A DNA stretch of 28,615 bases. It comes from Phallusia fumigata (taxonomy: Eukaryota > Chordata > Ascidiacea > Phlebobranchia > Ascidiidae). A program made the translations under genes and the position numbers. The notes beneath the pieces were generated by a model. It was not told the origin of the DNA. It saw nothing but the letters and a program-made list of their open reading frames with translations, and searched no databases. Shown one piece after another: positions 1 to 11,249 of the stretch. The stretch's first letter is position 1. Each line of letters opens with the position of its first letter. The stretch is from the NCBI GenBank assembly GCA_008931825.1, contig QXVZ01027021.1, forward strand, positions 1-28,615, written 5' to 3'.

Positions 1-724
1 TATTTTACTCACGGCCGCCACATAGGCGCCTAGTTACAAAAAAACGTAAGGTGTCAGATGTACGTCACCACACACTCTATTCTGACCTCACAAACGTGTA
101 GATCGAAGTATCACAGTATTCCAACACACACGCCAGAACTTTCAGTAAAAGCATGTTGGTTCGGTATTTCCTTTGCTCATGTCAAAAAAACAACACTGAT
201 CCATCGGGTGCAAGCGCAAAACCATTATGCTGCCGCAGTCACGTTTCAGCGGCCAAATACACGCATGAGAAACCAACTGAAGTTCTGACAGAGGCGCGCG
301 TAAAGTTAAAAGAACTTGAAACTGTCTCCAAAACCGTACATCATTGAAATGCAATCCAATCGTTTATTACTGCATAATATCATTGTGATGCAACAATGAC
401 ATTGGATTTATTGGCAAACAATTGCCAGTTTGACGTCATAAACGTCGTAACATGCAAAAACCTAAAACTATTTGTGTGTATGTTGTTTTGTCACCTTGTC
501 AATTAAACTGGTTTTAAAGCAAACTTATTTCTAAAGTAAAATATGAATTTTTTATTGACTACCTTCCTCTTACCAGCCTAAGAGTTTTTAGTTATGTACG
601 ACCGCCATTTTATGTACTTTAATATACATTCGCACGGCCGCATTTAATAGTACCTACGGCCGCAGGTTGTGCACCCCTGAACTACAGCATACTCCTAACT
701 CCTATTTGCTGTCGTCCCACACAC
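1..724. other. Non-coding flank or intron downstream of last visible oxygenase exon
   Basis: I see no exon with carotenoid oxygenase similarity here on the minus strand. The last visible exon (725-881) ends in a good GT donor, so this stretch is probably the first part of an intron whose acceptor lies beyond the window. Short open frames at 58-354 have no codon or composition signal of real protein. The only structure is a GC-rich word, ACGGCCGC, recurring at about 11, 633 and 656 in otherwise AT-rich DNA, perhaps pieces of a repeat. Confidence 0.5.
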
Positions 725-3700
725 CTGTATTGCCGTCCGTTATATCTGTAGTTAATCCGAGGTAACTCTAAGCTGACATTAAACTTTTCCTCCAGCAAAC
801 CTTCGGGTGTAAGAAAGACCGAACCATCTTCTTGCAATACAGCCGTCGCCTCGCAATGTTCCATGTTCACCAGATTTTGACCTGTCGTGTGATAACTTTA
901 CCGGTAAATCAGGATATTAAATTACTGAAACAATTTTGGCTGCGTAACCTATAGCCACTTTTGTGCACTGTTAGGTATGAAAGGGCTATAAGGCAGGGTT
1001 GTATTGCGGCATCAGTGCACACCAGTTGGCAACACTGCGTACAACAAGTGACTCATTATTACATTGTGTTATCGCAATTTGTCAAAGTTTAAGGAATTCT
1101 GATATCACAATGAAGACATTGTAACTAGTAGGGTGGCTTTCACCATATTGCCGTTCCATATACACTATCACTCAGTTTATAAAGGAGATTATATAATTTG
1201 ACCCATTTTAGGGGGCTAGTCGAGTACCTGATGGGGTTATGGGGTCAAACAAAGAAATCGATGCACGACTACGGCATATTCTACAAACTGCAAAAATTTC
1301 AACAAATTTGGACATATTTTGAAATCGTGTAATAGTTTGACCCAATTTAAGGGGCTAGCGGGGTTACCACTGGAGCTGTGGGGTAAAACGAAACTGATAA
1401 CACATCGCCATGATCATATCTACCAGTTGTGAAAGTTTCATCCAAATCCATCAAATATGTCGTGCCAAAATTGCATAATCAATGTGCAAAGGATAGTTCA
1501 ACATTTTGGGGTCTAGTGGGGTAACCCTTGGGGCTATCAAAAGTGCATGGACCAGGTGCAGGGGAGTGAGAACAATAAAACCAAGTTGCCCCGCAACACC
1601 TGAAAGGTTTGGTAGACCCGTTAAATAGGGATGCCCACCTATACGCGTTTTACCCACCGATACCCACGATGCCCTTATAACGCGCCGCAGATGTTATTTG
1701 ATGAATAAACTGCTAAAGAGCAAATTTTTGTCACCACTGTCAGGTTTCCTGCCTATACTTGTACCTTTCTCAGTTGATTCGGTGATGTCTAAGGGCATGA
1801 CAAATCTGAGAAACGTTGATTTTAGTTCGCGTTCATATTCTCTCTTCCGGATGTTTTCCACAATGCTGTAAATTGGTAAAAACAGGATTGTTGGCATCAG
1901 TAAAGATTGAAAAATTAAAAAATGACTTTAGACAACCTAAAACAGAGCCAATGGGGTTTAGTATTGCAATTTACTAACGTTTTCACAAGCAGTTTTGGAA
2001 TATTTTGCAGACAATTTGCTTTCGCTCGTGCAAAAGGTATTCGCCGGTAGTAACTAATGCTTACAATACTTTAGGTTTGTATACCCCACTTAGCAACTAA
2101 TTTTAAAAATCAATAGCGTGCTTACAAAGTGCTTTCCGATAAATCCATTTCTTTATGGCAACACATATCAACCACAAGAAATCTTTTTTCTCCACTGGTC
2201 GTTTCAAATCCGTTGACAAAATGAAAACAAAATTGACCATCCGACGTAAATTTGATCGGCACTTGCTCCCCTGTCCTCTTGTCGACAACAAGAAACTGAA
2301 ACAAAGTCAGACTTTTCTAGCTTTCCATACACGGCATTTTGTTTGACGCGGATTCGTGCACGATCAGCATTGTTCTATCATTTGTGACCGTTTAATCAAT
2401 TTTCAGGACACTTTATACGTTTAGTAGCATCTATTGGACTTGCTTGGAAATCACAATAAAACTGTAATAATTTGAAATACTAATGCGATTTTTGACATTT
2501 TAATTAAATACACGGTGCTTTTAGTTACTGTCAGGAAATATAGGTTAAGATCCTAAGACTTTATTAGTGAGCTTTCAAATTATTCATGATTACTTTTCAT
2601 TTCAAAACATTATTTGAACCAATTCACGTAATGTTTTAGTTTAGACCTGATCTGAATCAAGCCTTAACGAAACATCGAGTAACCTTTAGTAGACTGAGGT
2701 GGCTATTTTTGAGGTGTTTACTAAATGCCATTATTTCTATACAACCGATTACATAATTTTATCAAAATAATTCGTGTGTTTGGATTTTTTTAACTTTTTG
2801 TTGAGTGTGTGTACAGCTTTGACTTAACCTACAGCATTTTGGGCCAAACACTTGCAGCCGATATGAAATCAAATGTATTTTAGCCTGAAATAGTGCATTG
2901 TTTATACAACCACTCACCACTGATAGCCGATTCTGGTCATTTTTTAACAAATCCGAGATTGGTTGCCACTTTGCCAGACTCCATTGCGATTTAACAATGT
3001 CAATTCGGGTTGGTTGATCATGTATAACAACGTAGTTTGGAGTCAACGCAAAACTGTGGAAATGAATTTGTTAGTCAGCAAGAACTTAAACATGTAACGA
3101 CAAATTGGGTTTGTAATATTATATAGAAGGAAGTACCTTTTTTGAAACAAAAACGAGATGGAAGTAAAATGTCTTTAGCTTTGTCTTTTGTTTGGAGTTT
3201 TAAGGTGTTTTTTTCGTCAACAAGTTTGTAATAGTCTGTTAGGATACAACAAATTTTTGCGAACCACATTAAAGTGTCTGTGGACATTAAACAAGACACA
3301 TAGACATGTGAACATGAGATTTTGTTCATAATAAATAACCTCAAAGTTTAATTGCCGTAATTTGTGGGTAATCATTAAGTGTAACAAGGAGCTCGAATTT
3401 GCATTAAAAACAAATTGAATTGTCCCTCAAAACATGTTTAAATCCTCTATTAAACAAAGTTTTCTATAATATTTAATAGAATGTGAGAATTTATACTGTG
3501 TTAAAAATCGTTTGGTCGGTCTGACAATTGCCAGTGGGCTTGTTTGCCTGCACCGGCACATAAAAAAATCCATATGCTGAAAAACTTTAGACTAAATCTC
3601 AGGTCAGTTCCCAACTGTGGAAATATGTCGGTTGGAGGGTTGTGCCCACCTCAATTTTCGCATAAACCTTCAGATCTTGCATGGGATCTTCTTTGTTAAA

Positions 3701-5690
3701 ACTACTTTCCTCTACCCTCACTACGTTGTAGTAAGTTTTGCAGCCGAAAGTTAGTCCCAGGTTGTAGTAATCTCCGTTGGTATCTGCAAACATTTCGCGA
3801 GACATGAAATGCCATAAAAGTGCAGATGGCTTTAGTAAGTTAATTGCGTAGGAAAAATGGGAAAGCGCTTGTGTATTGGTTTATGGCAAAACTTTTGCAA
3901 GCGATTTGATGACAAAATTATTTTAGCAGTAGTTTGGGTTTTAGAAACTCGTCCTGCAACGTACACACAGTGCGGGGCTACCACGCAAATTGTGAAACTC
4001 AATTTCAAATTATTTTCAGAAAAAGACCAACAAATATTTGTAAAGTGGTTTCCTGCCTGGGATGTTTACGTTGCAATAGTTCTAATCCTGTGGTTGCCAA
4101 TTTTTTTGGAGTTACATTTCACATTGACCTTTAAGTAACTTTTCGACAACATCTTAGCGGATCTAATCAATTTCGCAACCAATTCAAAGTTTTCTACACA
4201 AAAAAGTCGAAATGGATCGAGCAGCAACAAATCTTACCGTAGTGTGGATGAGCGGTGCTCAAATGTACGTTCAAAATATCCGACAAGGCCATGGAGTTCC
4301 TCGTTTCCAATTTCTCTGCATCGAACCTCACCGCATGACCCGCGTCGGCAATGACATAATGTGCGTCGCCTAAACTTGCCACGTTCGCAATGCAATTGTC
4401 CGTGTGCGGTCTTGTGGTTAGAAATGTGAAAAATCTAAAACCGACAAAATTCAGGTTTAAGTTTCCTCAGAATAAATAAATAAACGATGTAACAAAGCGA
4501 AGTAAAAGTCAAGGATAAGTAGGGCCAGTGTTTTTAATAGCGGTTATGAACAGATCCGTATTTAGTGTTCCAATGGCCTGAGTGGCGAAGAAAAAACAAG
4601 ACAGGTACATTTTATCACATTTATGCGAAAGTTGACAATTAGTAAAGAATAAATGAAATAATTTAATTGGTCCCATGAAGCATGGTAATTAATTTGTTTG
4701 AAGTGAATTTTTAAACTTGTGAACTAGACTGTTTTTAACTGGTTTAAAACGTGTTGAGCGGATGATTGTCGGCATGTAAACATGATTTTAGATAGCTTTT
4801 GAACTCAACGAAACTGTGTAAATTATTGCTCATCTACCTTGAGAAAATGTTTTTGTATGGATCTGTGTACGAGGCAGTACCAAATCCTCCACACAAAATA
4901 CGGTTGTGTTCCTTATTCGTCTTGTACAAGTCGGATTCGATGAACTTCCCCGAATATGTCACTTGTCCGCCACCAATTGTAAATCCGTTGAAAATTTACT
5001 CAAGATTTGTAAATATTCGCGGGCGAAAAAAAAATGTTCCGATAAACAGAAAGCAATGAAATCAAGTTTTGTTTCCAGTATAATTTTTTGTTGTTGTTGC
5101 AAACGCTTTGCTGCATTATTCATATGCATGAAGCAACGTTCAAACAATCACGATTTTGAATCACGATTTTGATACGGTTCGAGCCAAATTGAAGTTTTTG
5201 AAAGTTAATGGCAATGCCAAACGTGTTCCTAAAATCATTTGCGTGCCAGCTAAACTGTCACGAAGCAGCAGGACATTTATACCAAATATTTGCAAATTCT
5301 AATGCCCATCACGACATTTCGAACCACTGTTCTGTTGGAACCTCAAGGCGCATATTGATAAACTACTGTCATTAAAATGGCTTATATTGCAGACCGAAAA
5401 CGGGTTTTATAGTCGTACCAACACGATTACTACACAGCAAATTGCTTGTAGCCAATTCAGCAACCCTCTTAAGCGCAATTGCATTCCTAACCGTTGAAGG
5501 GTAAAACTAATTGCACTTGCAACGTCCCCCAATTGCCACATTACGTTGTTTACATTGTATTTTGTAATATAAGTTTACTTGTGAACGAACGCGTGGCCGT
5601 CAAAGAGATGACGAAACTTGTCCGGTCCAACTTCGAACTCACCGGGTCCGTTCCTTAGAACTTCGCCTTCAAGCCATCCCGGTATCTGTC
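725..5690 (-). CDS. Carotenoid oxygenase (RPE65/BCO1/BCO2 family), 8 exons, both ends incomplete
   Basis: Members of this family are iron enzymes that cleave carotenoids or isomerise retinyl esters. Exons in gene order: 5579-5690, 4838-4984, 4238-4434, 3615-3783, 2918-3053, 2126-2295, 1765-1865 and 725-881, all phase-compatible. Landmarks are [21 protein letters not shown] and [11 protein letters not shown] (exon 1), [10 protein letters not shown] (exon 2), STAHPHY (exon 3), [11 protein letters not shown] (exon 3615-3783 into 2918-3053), FHFVNGFE and [10 protein letters not shown] (exon 2126-2295), and [16 protein letters not shown] (last). The first His of AHPH and the His of FHS and FHFVN match iron ligands His180, His241 and His313 of RPE65. 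The fourth, near the C-terminus, lies outside the window. The palmitoylated Cys of the vertebrate PDPCKN motif is Tyr here. Two introns lack GT-AG borders (see findings), so a pseudogene or sequence errors cannot be excluded. Which subfamily (BCO or RPE65) is not settled. Confidence 0.9.
1198..1560. repeat. Diverged tandem repeat, three units, in an oxygenase intron
   Basis: A block beginning TTTGACCCATTTTAGGGG, then GGCTAGT, a G-rich stretch and a TGGGGTCAAA-like end, recurs at about 1198, 1336 and 1497 (the last as TTCAACATTTTGGGGTC). Spacing is about 138 and 161 bp. In units one and two an AT-rich segment containing CAAACTGCAAAAATTTC or a relative of it follows. The units are old and diverged. 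The array lies in the intron between exons 1765-1865 and 725-881. Confidence 0.6.
3052..3624. repeat. 12-bp direct repeat marking both ends of a non-GT-AG intron
   Basis: The identical word AACTGTGGAAAT occurs at 3052-3063 and 3613-3624. On the minus strand it spans the end of the exon reading YFHS and the start of the exon reading SFALTPNY. Removing exactly one repeat plus the 549 bp between the copies joins the two exons in frame, but no placement of the junction inside the repeat gives GT at the start and AG at the end. Confidence 0.75.
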
Positions 5691-7169
5691 CTTTAAAAAA
5701 TAACTTGTTTGGTTTGTTTTTTGTTTAAATATGTGGTGTGTGGAACAGTGTCTGAAAACGTCATGCCAATAATAAGTGTCCTGTCAAGCTATGTTCACTG
5801 TTGCAAAAACCTGTTTGTTATTTTCTATTATTTTCCTTCGATTTTTTCCGAGCAGTTAGGAAACTTTAAATTAAATTTATCGGGTAGCATTAGGTCGAAG
5901 AAATGCAGCTAAGATTCCTGATAACCTCTGATTTTTAACTGACTGAAAAATACCCACCCGTTGCCGTTCGCGCCGCTCGCTTCTCCAGCAAGATTTCGAA
6001 TTTTTCTAGTTACTTGTCCACCCTAATCAAGGTGCGTCTGCTACGTCTTTTAACTATCGCGTCCCACATTTGCTTTTATCTTGGCGTATATTCAACCTAA
6101 ATTTTGTAGGCGTTTCCTGTTTAAGTGCCACAACGGTGCATTGCTTCATTTAACTGATTACGCCTTGTACAACACACTTTGGCTGTTGCATCAAACTAAT
6201 CATACAACACACGCTCACCTTTTACAGTGCACTGCGTTGGCGTCTTCTCTGTGGCGTTCCTTACAAGTGTTGTATAATTCTTCCTGCATGTTCCATTTGC
6301 TTTGCTGTTCATTTCTGAGGTCTGTAAGCTTTACACACAAGCAGCTGGCGACTTTTGTTGCGACACAACTGAAATAACTCAATATTTTCTGCTTTGACAA
6401 CTTCTTTTTGTTACCGCGCTATGCTTGATCGCCCAAGCATGAAATATGTCGTTACGTCTTTAAAACGCAATGTTTACATTTTAATACGTAGCTAGAATAC
6501 GTTTTGTTGCAAATGACAGCTGTTTTGACTTGGATGCATTTCGACAAGGATGGCAGAAGGGTACGGTAGGCGTTTAGTTGTACGTGCCACGTATCACGTT
6601 ACGAACGGTGTACCGTATATTTCGATGATTTCGCTGCGTATCCTTGCCTTTCGAGAGACTAGCTTTTTACCAAAAAGGATATTTTCTGCACGGACAACGA
6701 CAGTGTTGTTATTTCCAAAAAAATTCTGTATCTGTAGCTTGTGGTTCAGTTTCTTTTGCCTGGTGAAAGAAAACATAGCGACAACTCAGCCGGAAATAAC
6801 TGTGCAACGTTAAAATAGTCAGGGGCACAATTAATTGGTGGATCGAGGTTGAACGCGCTGCAGCTACACCGTAATTGCAAGGTAAAATTCCGTGTTGGCA
6901 AGGGGGAGGGTTTGACAGGATAATAACCACCGAAAGAAGCCCTACTGGACAGGTTTAAGCCTCATAGGGAAGAACACACACAAAATGGTACATACGATAC
7001 TTTATATGTGTCGTTAGAACCTGTATTCAAGTAAATGAGCACAACAACAACGCTTTTATTTGTTGAGAAACCGGAAGACAACAGGTAAACATTATTTTTG
7101 TCCCGTTTATTATTATTCAAATAATTTTAAGAAAGAAAGCTCATCTGTTAAAATATTGTTTTCTCTTTC
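5691..7169. other. Probable 5' introns of the oxygenase gene and intergenic DNA
   Basis: The open frames here (for example 6081-6377 plus and 6550-6813 plus) have no recognisable protein character and are read as chance. The only exon-like item is the GC-rich 48-bp segment at 5958-6005, listed separately. A possible plus-strand non-coding exon ends at about 7084 with the strong donor CAG|GTAAAC, before the small gene at 7170. Confidence 0.4.
5958..6005 (-). CDS. Candidate N-terminal exon of the carotenoid oxygenase
   Basis: This 48-bp segment is flanked on the minus strand by CTAG at its start and the donor CGG|GTGGGT at its end. Read in phase 1-1 it encodes KFEILLEKRAARTATG and would join the exon at 5690 as [13 protein letters not shown]. 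That resembles the V-T-G-R-I-P-L-W stretch of RPE65. Its GC content is far above its surroundings. The acceptor has a poor pyrimidine tract and the region between EE and GQIP would be longer than usual, so this is tentative. Confidence 0.3.
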
Positions 7170-8098
7170 ATGACAGATAAAAAGTGCGTTTGTATGATGC
7201 AAAGCTTTCCATCCGATGAAGAAAATCCCAAACTTGCTGAAGCTGAAAAAAAGTATGAATGTAACATGAAAGTGAGAGTACTTCGACAACCGTTATTAAT
7301 TTTTTTGTCTAAACATGCGGATCGTAATTAAGTTGCTTGATGCACTTACAATATGAAAACAGTTCAGTAACCTAACATTCTCCCTGTGGGAAACATTTCA
7401 ATTTGTCGTTTGTGTACTTTGCATATTTTTGTTACTGTTTGTGTTTCGATGTTCACTGCCCATTGCGCTGATTTTTCTCTTCTTAATTTTCTGTCGACAT
7501 TGTCTCTCGTTCGGTTTACGTCGTTAAGAATGATCCGTTCCACATTTGTGTAAATCGTTTGCAAAAATTTTGGACCAATTTCGACCTCAACTTATCTTCA
7601 AGATTATCCTTCCTGACGATATATGGGGCCTAGCCTGTTTCTTCCAAAGTCATTAACGGCATAAAAGGACGATACCCACCGCCACTGGCATCTTTGTGTA
7701 AACGTATATTTAAATCACAATTTTATTATCTTTCAATAAAATAAACTACCTAAATTACAAAGCGGCCTTGCGTATTTAACGGTATCGATTTCTCAACGTC
7801 AATAATATTGGTTTTTAGCTTGTATCTTCGGTGGTAACAGCAAGTAAATCGCGTTTATTTGCAGTTGCAATTTACTTTATTACAAACTTGTAACTCACCT
7901 TGAGCAAATACAACCAGCAAGTATTGTAGCTTTTTAATTTTTGGATGAATCCCCGATTTTTTAAACAGTTATTCCCAAACTGCGCTCTCTAACTCTCACT
8001 ATTTTAACCTTTCTCTCCTTTTGTCTATCTTTATCTTTTTAACAATTTAGTACGGACGAGTTGGGTTCGGACAGCCAAGGAATAAATCAACTACATAA
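7170..8098 (+). CDS. Possible small two-exon gene, 49 residues, function unknown
   Basis: Exon 7170-7268 starts ATGACAGATAAAAAG and encodes MTDKKCVCMMQSFPSDEENP followed by a Lys/Glu-rich stretch ending YECNMK. It ends at the donor AAA|GTGAGA. Exon 8051-8098 follows an exceptionally long pyrimidine tract (about 7984-8050, ending TTTAG) and encodes YGRVGFGQPRNKSTT and a stop. The two are phase 0 compatible and AATAAA lies at 8081. Without splicing the first frame stays open to a stop at 7329-7331 (53 residues). An upstream exon ending at 7084 may add 5' UTR. I do not recognise the protein. The splice signals are stronger evidence than the amino-acid sequence. It lies opposite the possible 5' introns of the oxygenase gene. 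Confidence 0.38.
7635..7684 (-). CDS. Candidate first coding exon of the carotenoid oxygenase
   Basis: The minus strand reads GGGYRPFMPLMTLEET, which resembles the family's N-terminal pattern of Gly-Tyr followed by an acidic Glu-Glu pair before the G-x-I-P-x-W motif. The phase at its 3' end (one base, G) fits both the candidate exon at 6005 and the firm exon at 5690. The downstream dinucleotide is GC (CAG|GCTAGG), so it would be a GC-AG intron. Two in-frame Met residues could start translation. This is a resemblance only. Confidence 0.3.
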
Positions 8099-9071
8099 AT
8101 CTCGTTACATGTGGAATATGACAATGACACTTTCCTAATTATTTTCGCAGCTTTTCAGCTGCAACCATCAATAATTTGTCAGAACTTTATTCCAAAACCA
8201 CTGACATCCTTTAAATACTACTACGTGGTTACGTCAAAAGCTCCAACGCCTTTTTCCTAAACAGGGGGATTTCCCACTTTGAGTGTTGCACCACTTCACG
8301 TGATCGTCACATGACAAAGACGTAAGGGCTAAACAGGTAGTAGGCGAGATTACGAGTTACGACATCATAAGGAAACTGTTGAAAGTCGATTTTTCCTCGA
8401 GCAAGCAGAAATGTGAGTCATACAATTTCCTAATATGTACTTACTTGGTGTAAAGTGAAAACGTCAGCTTTTATAAATTTGCAACAAAGGTTTTTTTTAC
8501 CGGTTGAGGCCAAACGATTAGAGTCCTTGAAAGCAAACAGAGTCTGACACGCCCTAACGAACAGACGAATCATTGCATAGCTTTTCATATACTTGGGTTT
8601 AGGCACTGATAATTTGCACCTAAATAAGTTGGAGCACACAGAATGTAAAAATATAAAAAGTTCCAAGAAAACCGGGACATGTAACTTTTACTTCTTGATG
8701 GATACTTCACACAAAAAGCACTCTGTTAAGATGTACATACTTCCTACAATCAGTGACATTTAGTCAACAAATACATTTGTGTTTAAGTCCCCCAGATACA
8801 TGTGTGTATGTGTGCCAAATGGTTCACAACACATTGCACTTCTTTCAAACTAACCGGGGGGCAATTGTGTAATGGCCCAATTGCAAAAAGGTAAAATAAA
8901 TTTACTTTTTGCTGTTTTGGTGTGTGCTCATCTGGTACATTTGATTTCACCTGATGGTACATTGCTCTGCGTACTATAGATACAAATTTAAATTTTTTTA
9001 AAATACCGGTAGCAACATTTCAAAATATAACATAAAATTCGCATACCATTGTGCATAAATTTGTTTTAAAC
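8099..9071. other. Intergenic region upstream of the BIR gene
   Basis: AT-rich sequence with no convincing exon on either strand. The minus-strand frame at 8430-8666 has random composition. The region between the small gene at 8098 and the BIR start probably holds the BIR gene promoter, but I see no recognisable element. Confidence 0.4.
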
Positions 9072-9091
9072 ATTTCTTTCAAATATTTCAG
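9072..9091 (+). promoter_or_regulatory. 3' splice acceptor 15 bp before the BIR start codon
   Basis: TTTCTTTCAAATATTTCAG is a good acceptor ending at 9091, just before the ATG at 9107. It is either the end of a 5' UTR intron or a spliced-leader trans-splicing acceptor, which is common in tunicates. No matching upstream donor was identified, so the choice between the two is open. Confidence 0.45.
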
Positions 9092-9106
9092 TAGAAGCCG
9101 ATAATA

Positions 9107-11249
9107 ATGTCAGCTTTCCAAGATGGACCAAGTTCAGATGAATTTTCCACGATCAATCCAAGTTTTTTGGGTAAACATTGAAAAACTAAAATGTGTGTTA
9201 AATTTGTGAACTAATCAAGCATTTATATTTGGTTGGTTTTTACTTAGATTCATCATCGCCCGAATGCAGTAACCAGGTAATACTAGTTTATTTCTTAAAG
9301 GTAATCTCTTTTTTCGCTGTTATTAAAATTTTTACCAGTAAAAAGTTACTCATTTTCATGTAATTTTGTGTGATTGCCTGATACTGTATCATCTTTTAAA
9401 TGTTTTTTCTTAAGGTGTATGCAAGCTCTAAGCCAGTTCATGTGTTATATACGGCACAAGATAAGAGCTATGTAAACATGTTGAACAACAAATCTCGAAG
9501 AGACTCATTTCCACACGGTTTTGCCGATGCCCCGGTTGGTGATGCTATGGCGATGAGTGGGTTATACTTTTTGGGCCGTGAGGACATCACAAAATGCTAC
9601 TGGTAAATCGGTGTTAAAATTTTGTTCTTGATAACTGGATTCTTGTTCCAAGAATGTCTAATAGGATTATGGTTGTTGCTTAAAAACTGCCGTGACTAAT
9701 GTTTTTGGTAGAATAATGCTAGGATTTTTCGTGTTGGGTAGCAAAGCCATATTGGCTGGTTAATTTATTTTCGTGTTTTTCAGTTGTGGCAAAGTGCAAA
9801 ACAACTGGAGGGATGGAAAAAATGTTATGGATCAAAATTTACATGAGGAAAATTGTGCACATTTTCATTCAAAACAATGGCCTGGTAACATATCATCAAT
9901 ATAAAAATAGAAAATTGTGTTTAAGCAGCTTGGATCCATGGTTAGGGTTTGTAAATCTGATACTATTGATTCTTTTTGTGTAGCAACACCATTTGGAAAT
10001 ACAACACCCACACAGCTGTACACTGAAGAAGCTAAGGAAGGTAAACAACTTTGCAATGTGATATTAAACTCATAGTATTTGTTGAAAATATACATTTATA
10101 TTTAGAAAAATTCTGTTACACTAATTTACCATGTTAGCCTTCTACATACAACATACCCTGTTACTTTTATGCGAGTTTCTTAAATATGTCCTGTTATATT
10201 ATTGATACCAACGGAAAATCCTCTGTAACAAATATTCTGCTTTGTACCATATCTTTTTTATTAGTTTCCAGTATAACACTGTCACAAAACAAGTTATTGC
10301 AAAGAATTATGTCCAAACAATTATTTTTACAGTCCCGATGTGCCACGTGCCTTCTCTGAAAAACTTTTTTCAGGGCATAATTAATACGGGGAAGTCCCTA
10401 CTTCAAGACTTTTTACCACAAGGTTTGTTGACCTAAGTAGCTTATTGTCCTGCAAAGGCTAAATCTGAAAGTGATAAATTTGTATTGTTGGGGGCGGCAG
10501 ATAGAGTGGTTAGTATTGATGTCGTTGTACAAGTGTAAAAAGGGATGCAAGACAAAAGACAATAGCTAACAATAAAAAAGGAAAGTTTAGTGTACCTACT
10601 ACAACCTCTTAAAAGTTGAAGGTATTGCCTCAAATCTCAAGAAAGCACCCTTTTTCTAGCCTGAGTTTACAGTGACCTTTCCAAAGCTTTCAAAGTTATA
10701 AATTACTAAATTGAACCATATCCAATGTGTGTGTTTACATTAGGTGGTGGATCTCAGACTATGCCAAACTCCTTAACTGGTGTGAATGCAAACCACAATG
10801 TGCAACAAAATATGCCTGGTTACTCTGGATGGAGTAAGTTGTTTTTTTGCAACAGGTTTAATACTAGTAGACCTGACAACAGTTTCTTCACATGATGTAT
10901 TCACCACTTTTAAAAAATGTTTTATGGTGCAGAAAGTGTTGTCATGTAGAACTTTTTAATGCTATAGTTAAGTTAATCAGTGTTCTGTTGTTTATCAATT
11001 TTAAGTTTTGTTTTTGAAATTTGGTGACCTTAATTTTGGCAAACCTGTTTGTATCAGTTGGCTTGAAGCTATGCTGCTTTAGTTACCCTCTCAGGGTAAA
11101 ACAAGTGATTGGTGCATGCAAGATTATCAACCTTGCAAACACTATTGTTTACCATGAGTATGTGTTCAGATTCCCATCAAGATTCTTCAGATGGTGAGTT
11201 GAGTGACAGTGTGGATATTTATGGTCCTGGGAATCCTGATACACAATAA
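9107..11249 (+). CDS. Single-BIR-domain protein (IAP-like), 202 residues, 7 exons
   Basis: Coding exons: 9107-9170, 9248-9276, 9415-9602, 9784-9884, 9984-10040, 10744-10833 and 11170-11249. All have GT-AG borders and consistent phases, and give 203 codons with the stop. Residues about 57-123 form a BIR domain, a zinc fold of inhibitor-of-apoptosis proteins: RRDSF, then MAMSGLYFLGREDITKCYCC, then GKVQNNWRDG, then HEENCAHFH. This matches the RxxTF, AGFYYTG, CFCCGG and NW landmarks. The zinc cysteines are Cys92, Cys95 and Cys118. The expected His seven residues before the last Cys is Gln111, and the nearest His is His114. The N-terminus is Ser/Asp-rich and the C-terminus (residues 124-202) is Asn/Gln/Ser-rich and acidic. 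There is no RING, CARD or second BIR. Caspase inhibition or a survivin-like mitotic role are both possible, and neither is shown. Confidence 0.85.

Noticed and set aside
6081..6377. 98-codon plus-strand open frame
   Set aside because: It is Cys/Leu/His-rich without a pattern, with no family resemblance and no exon signals.
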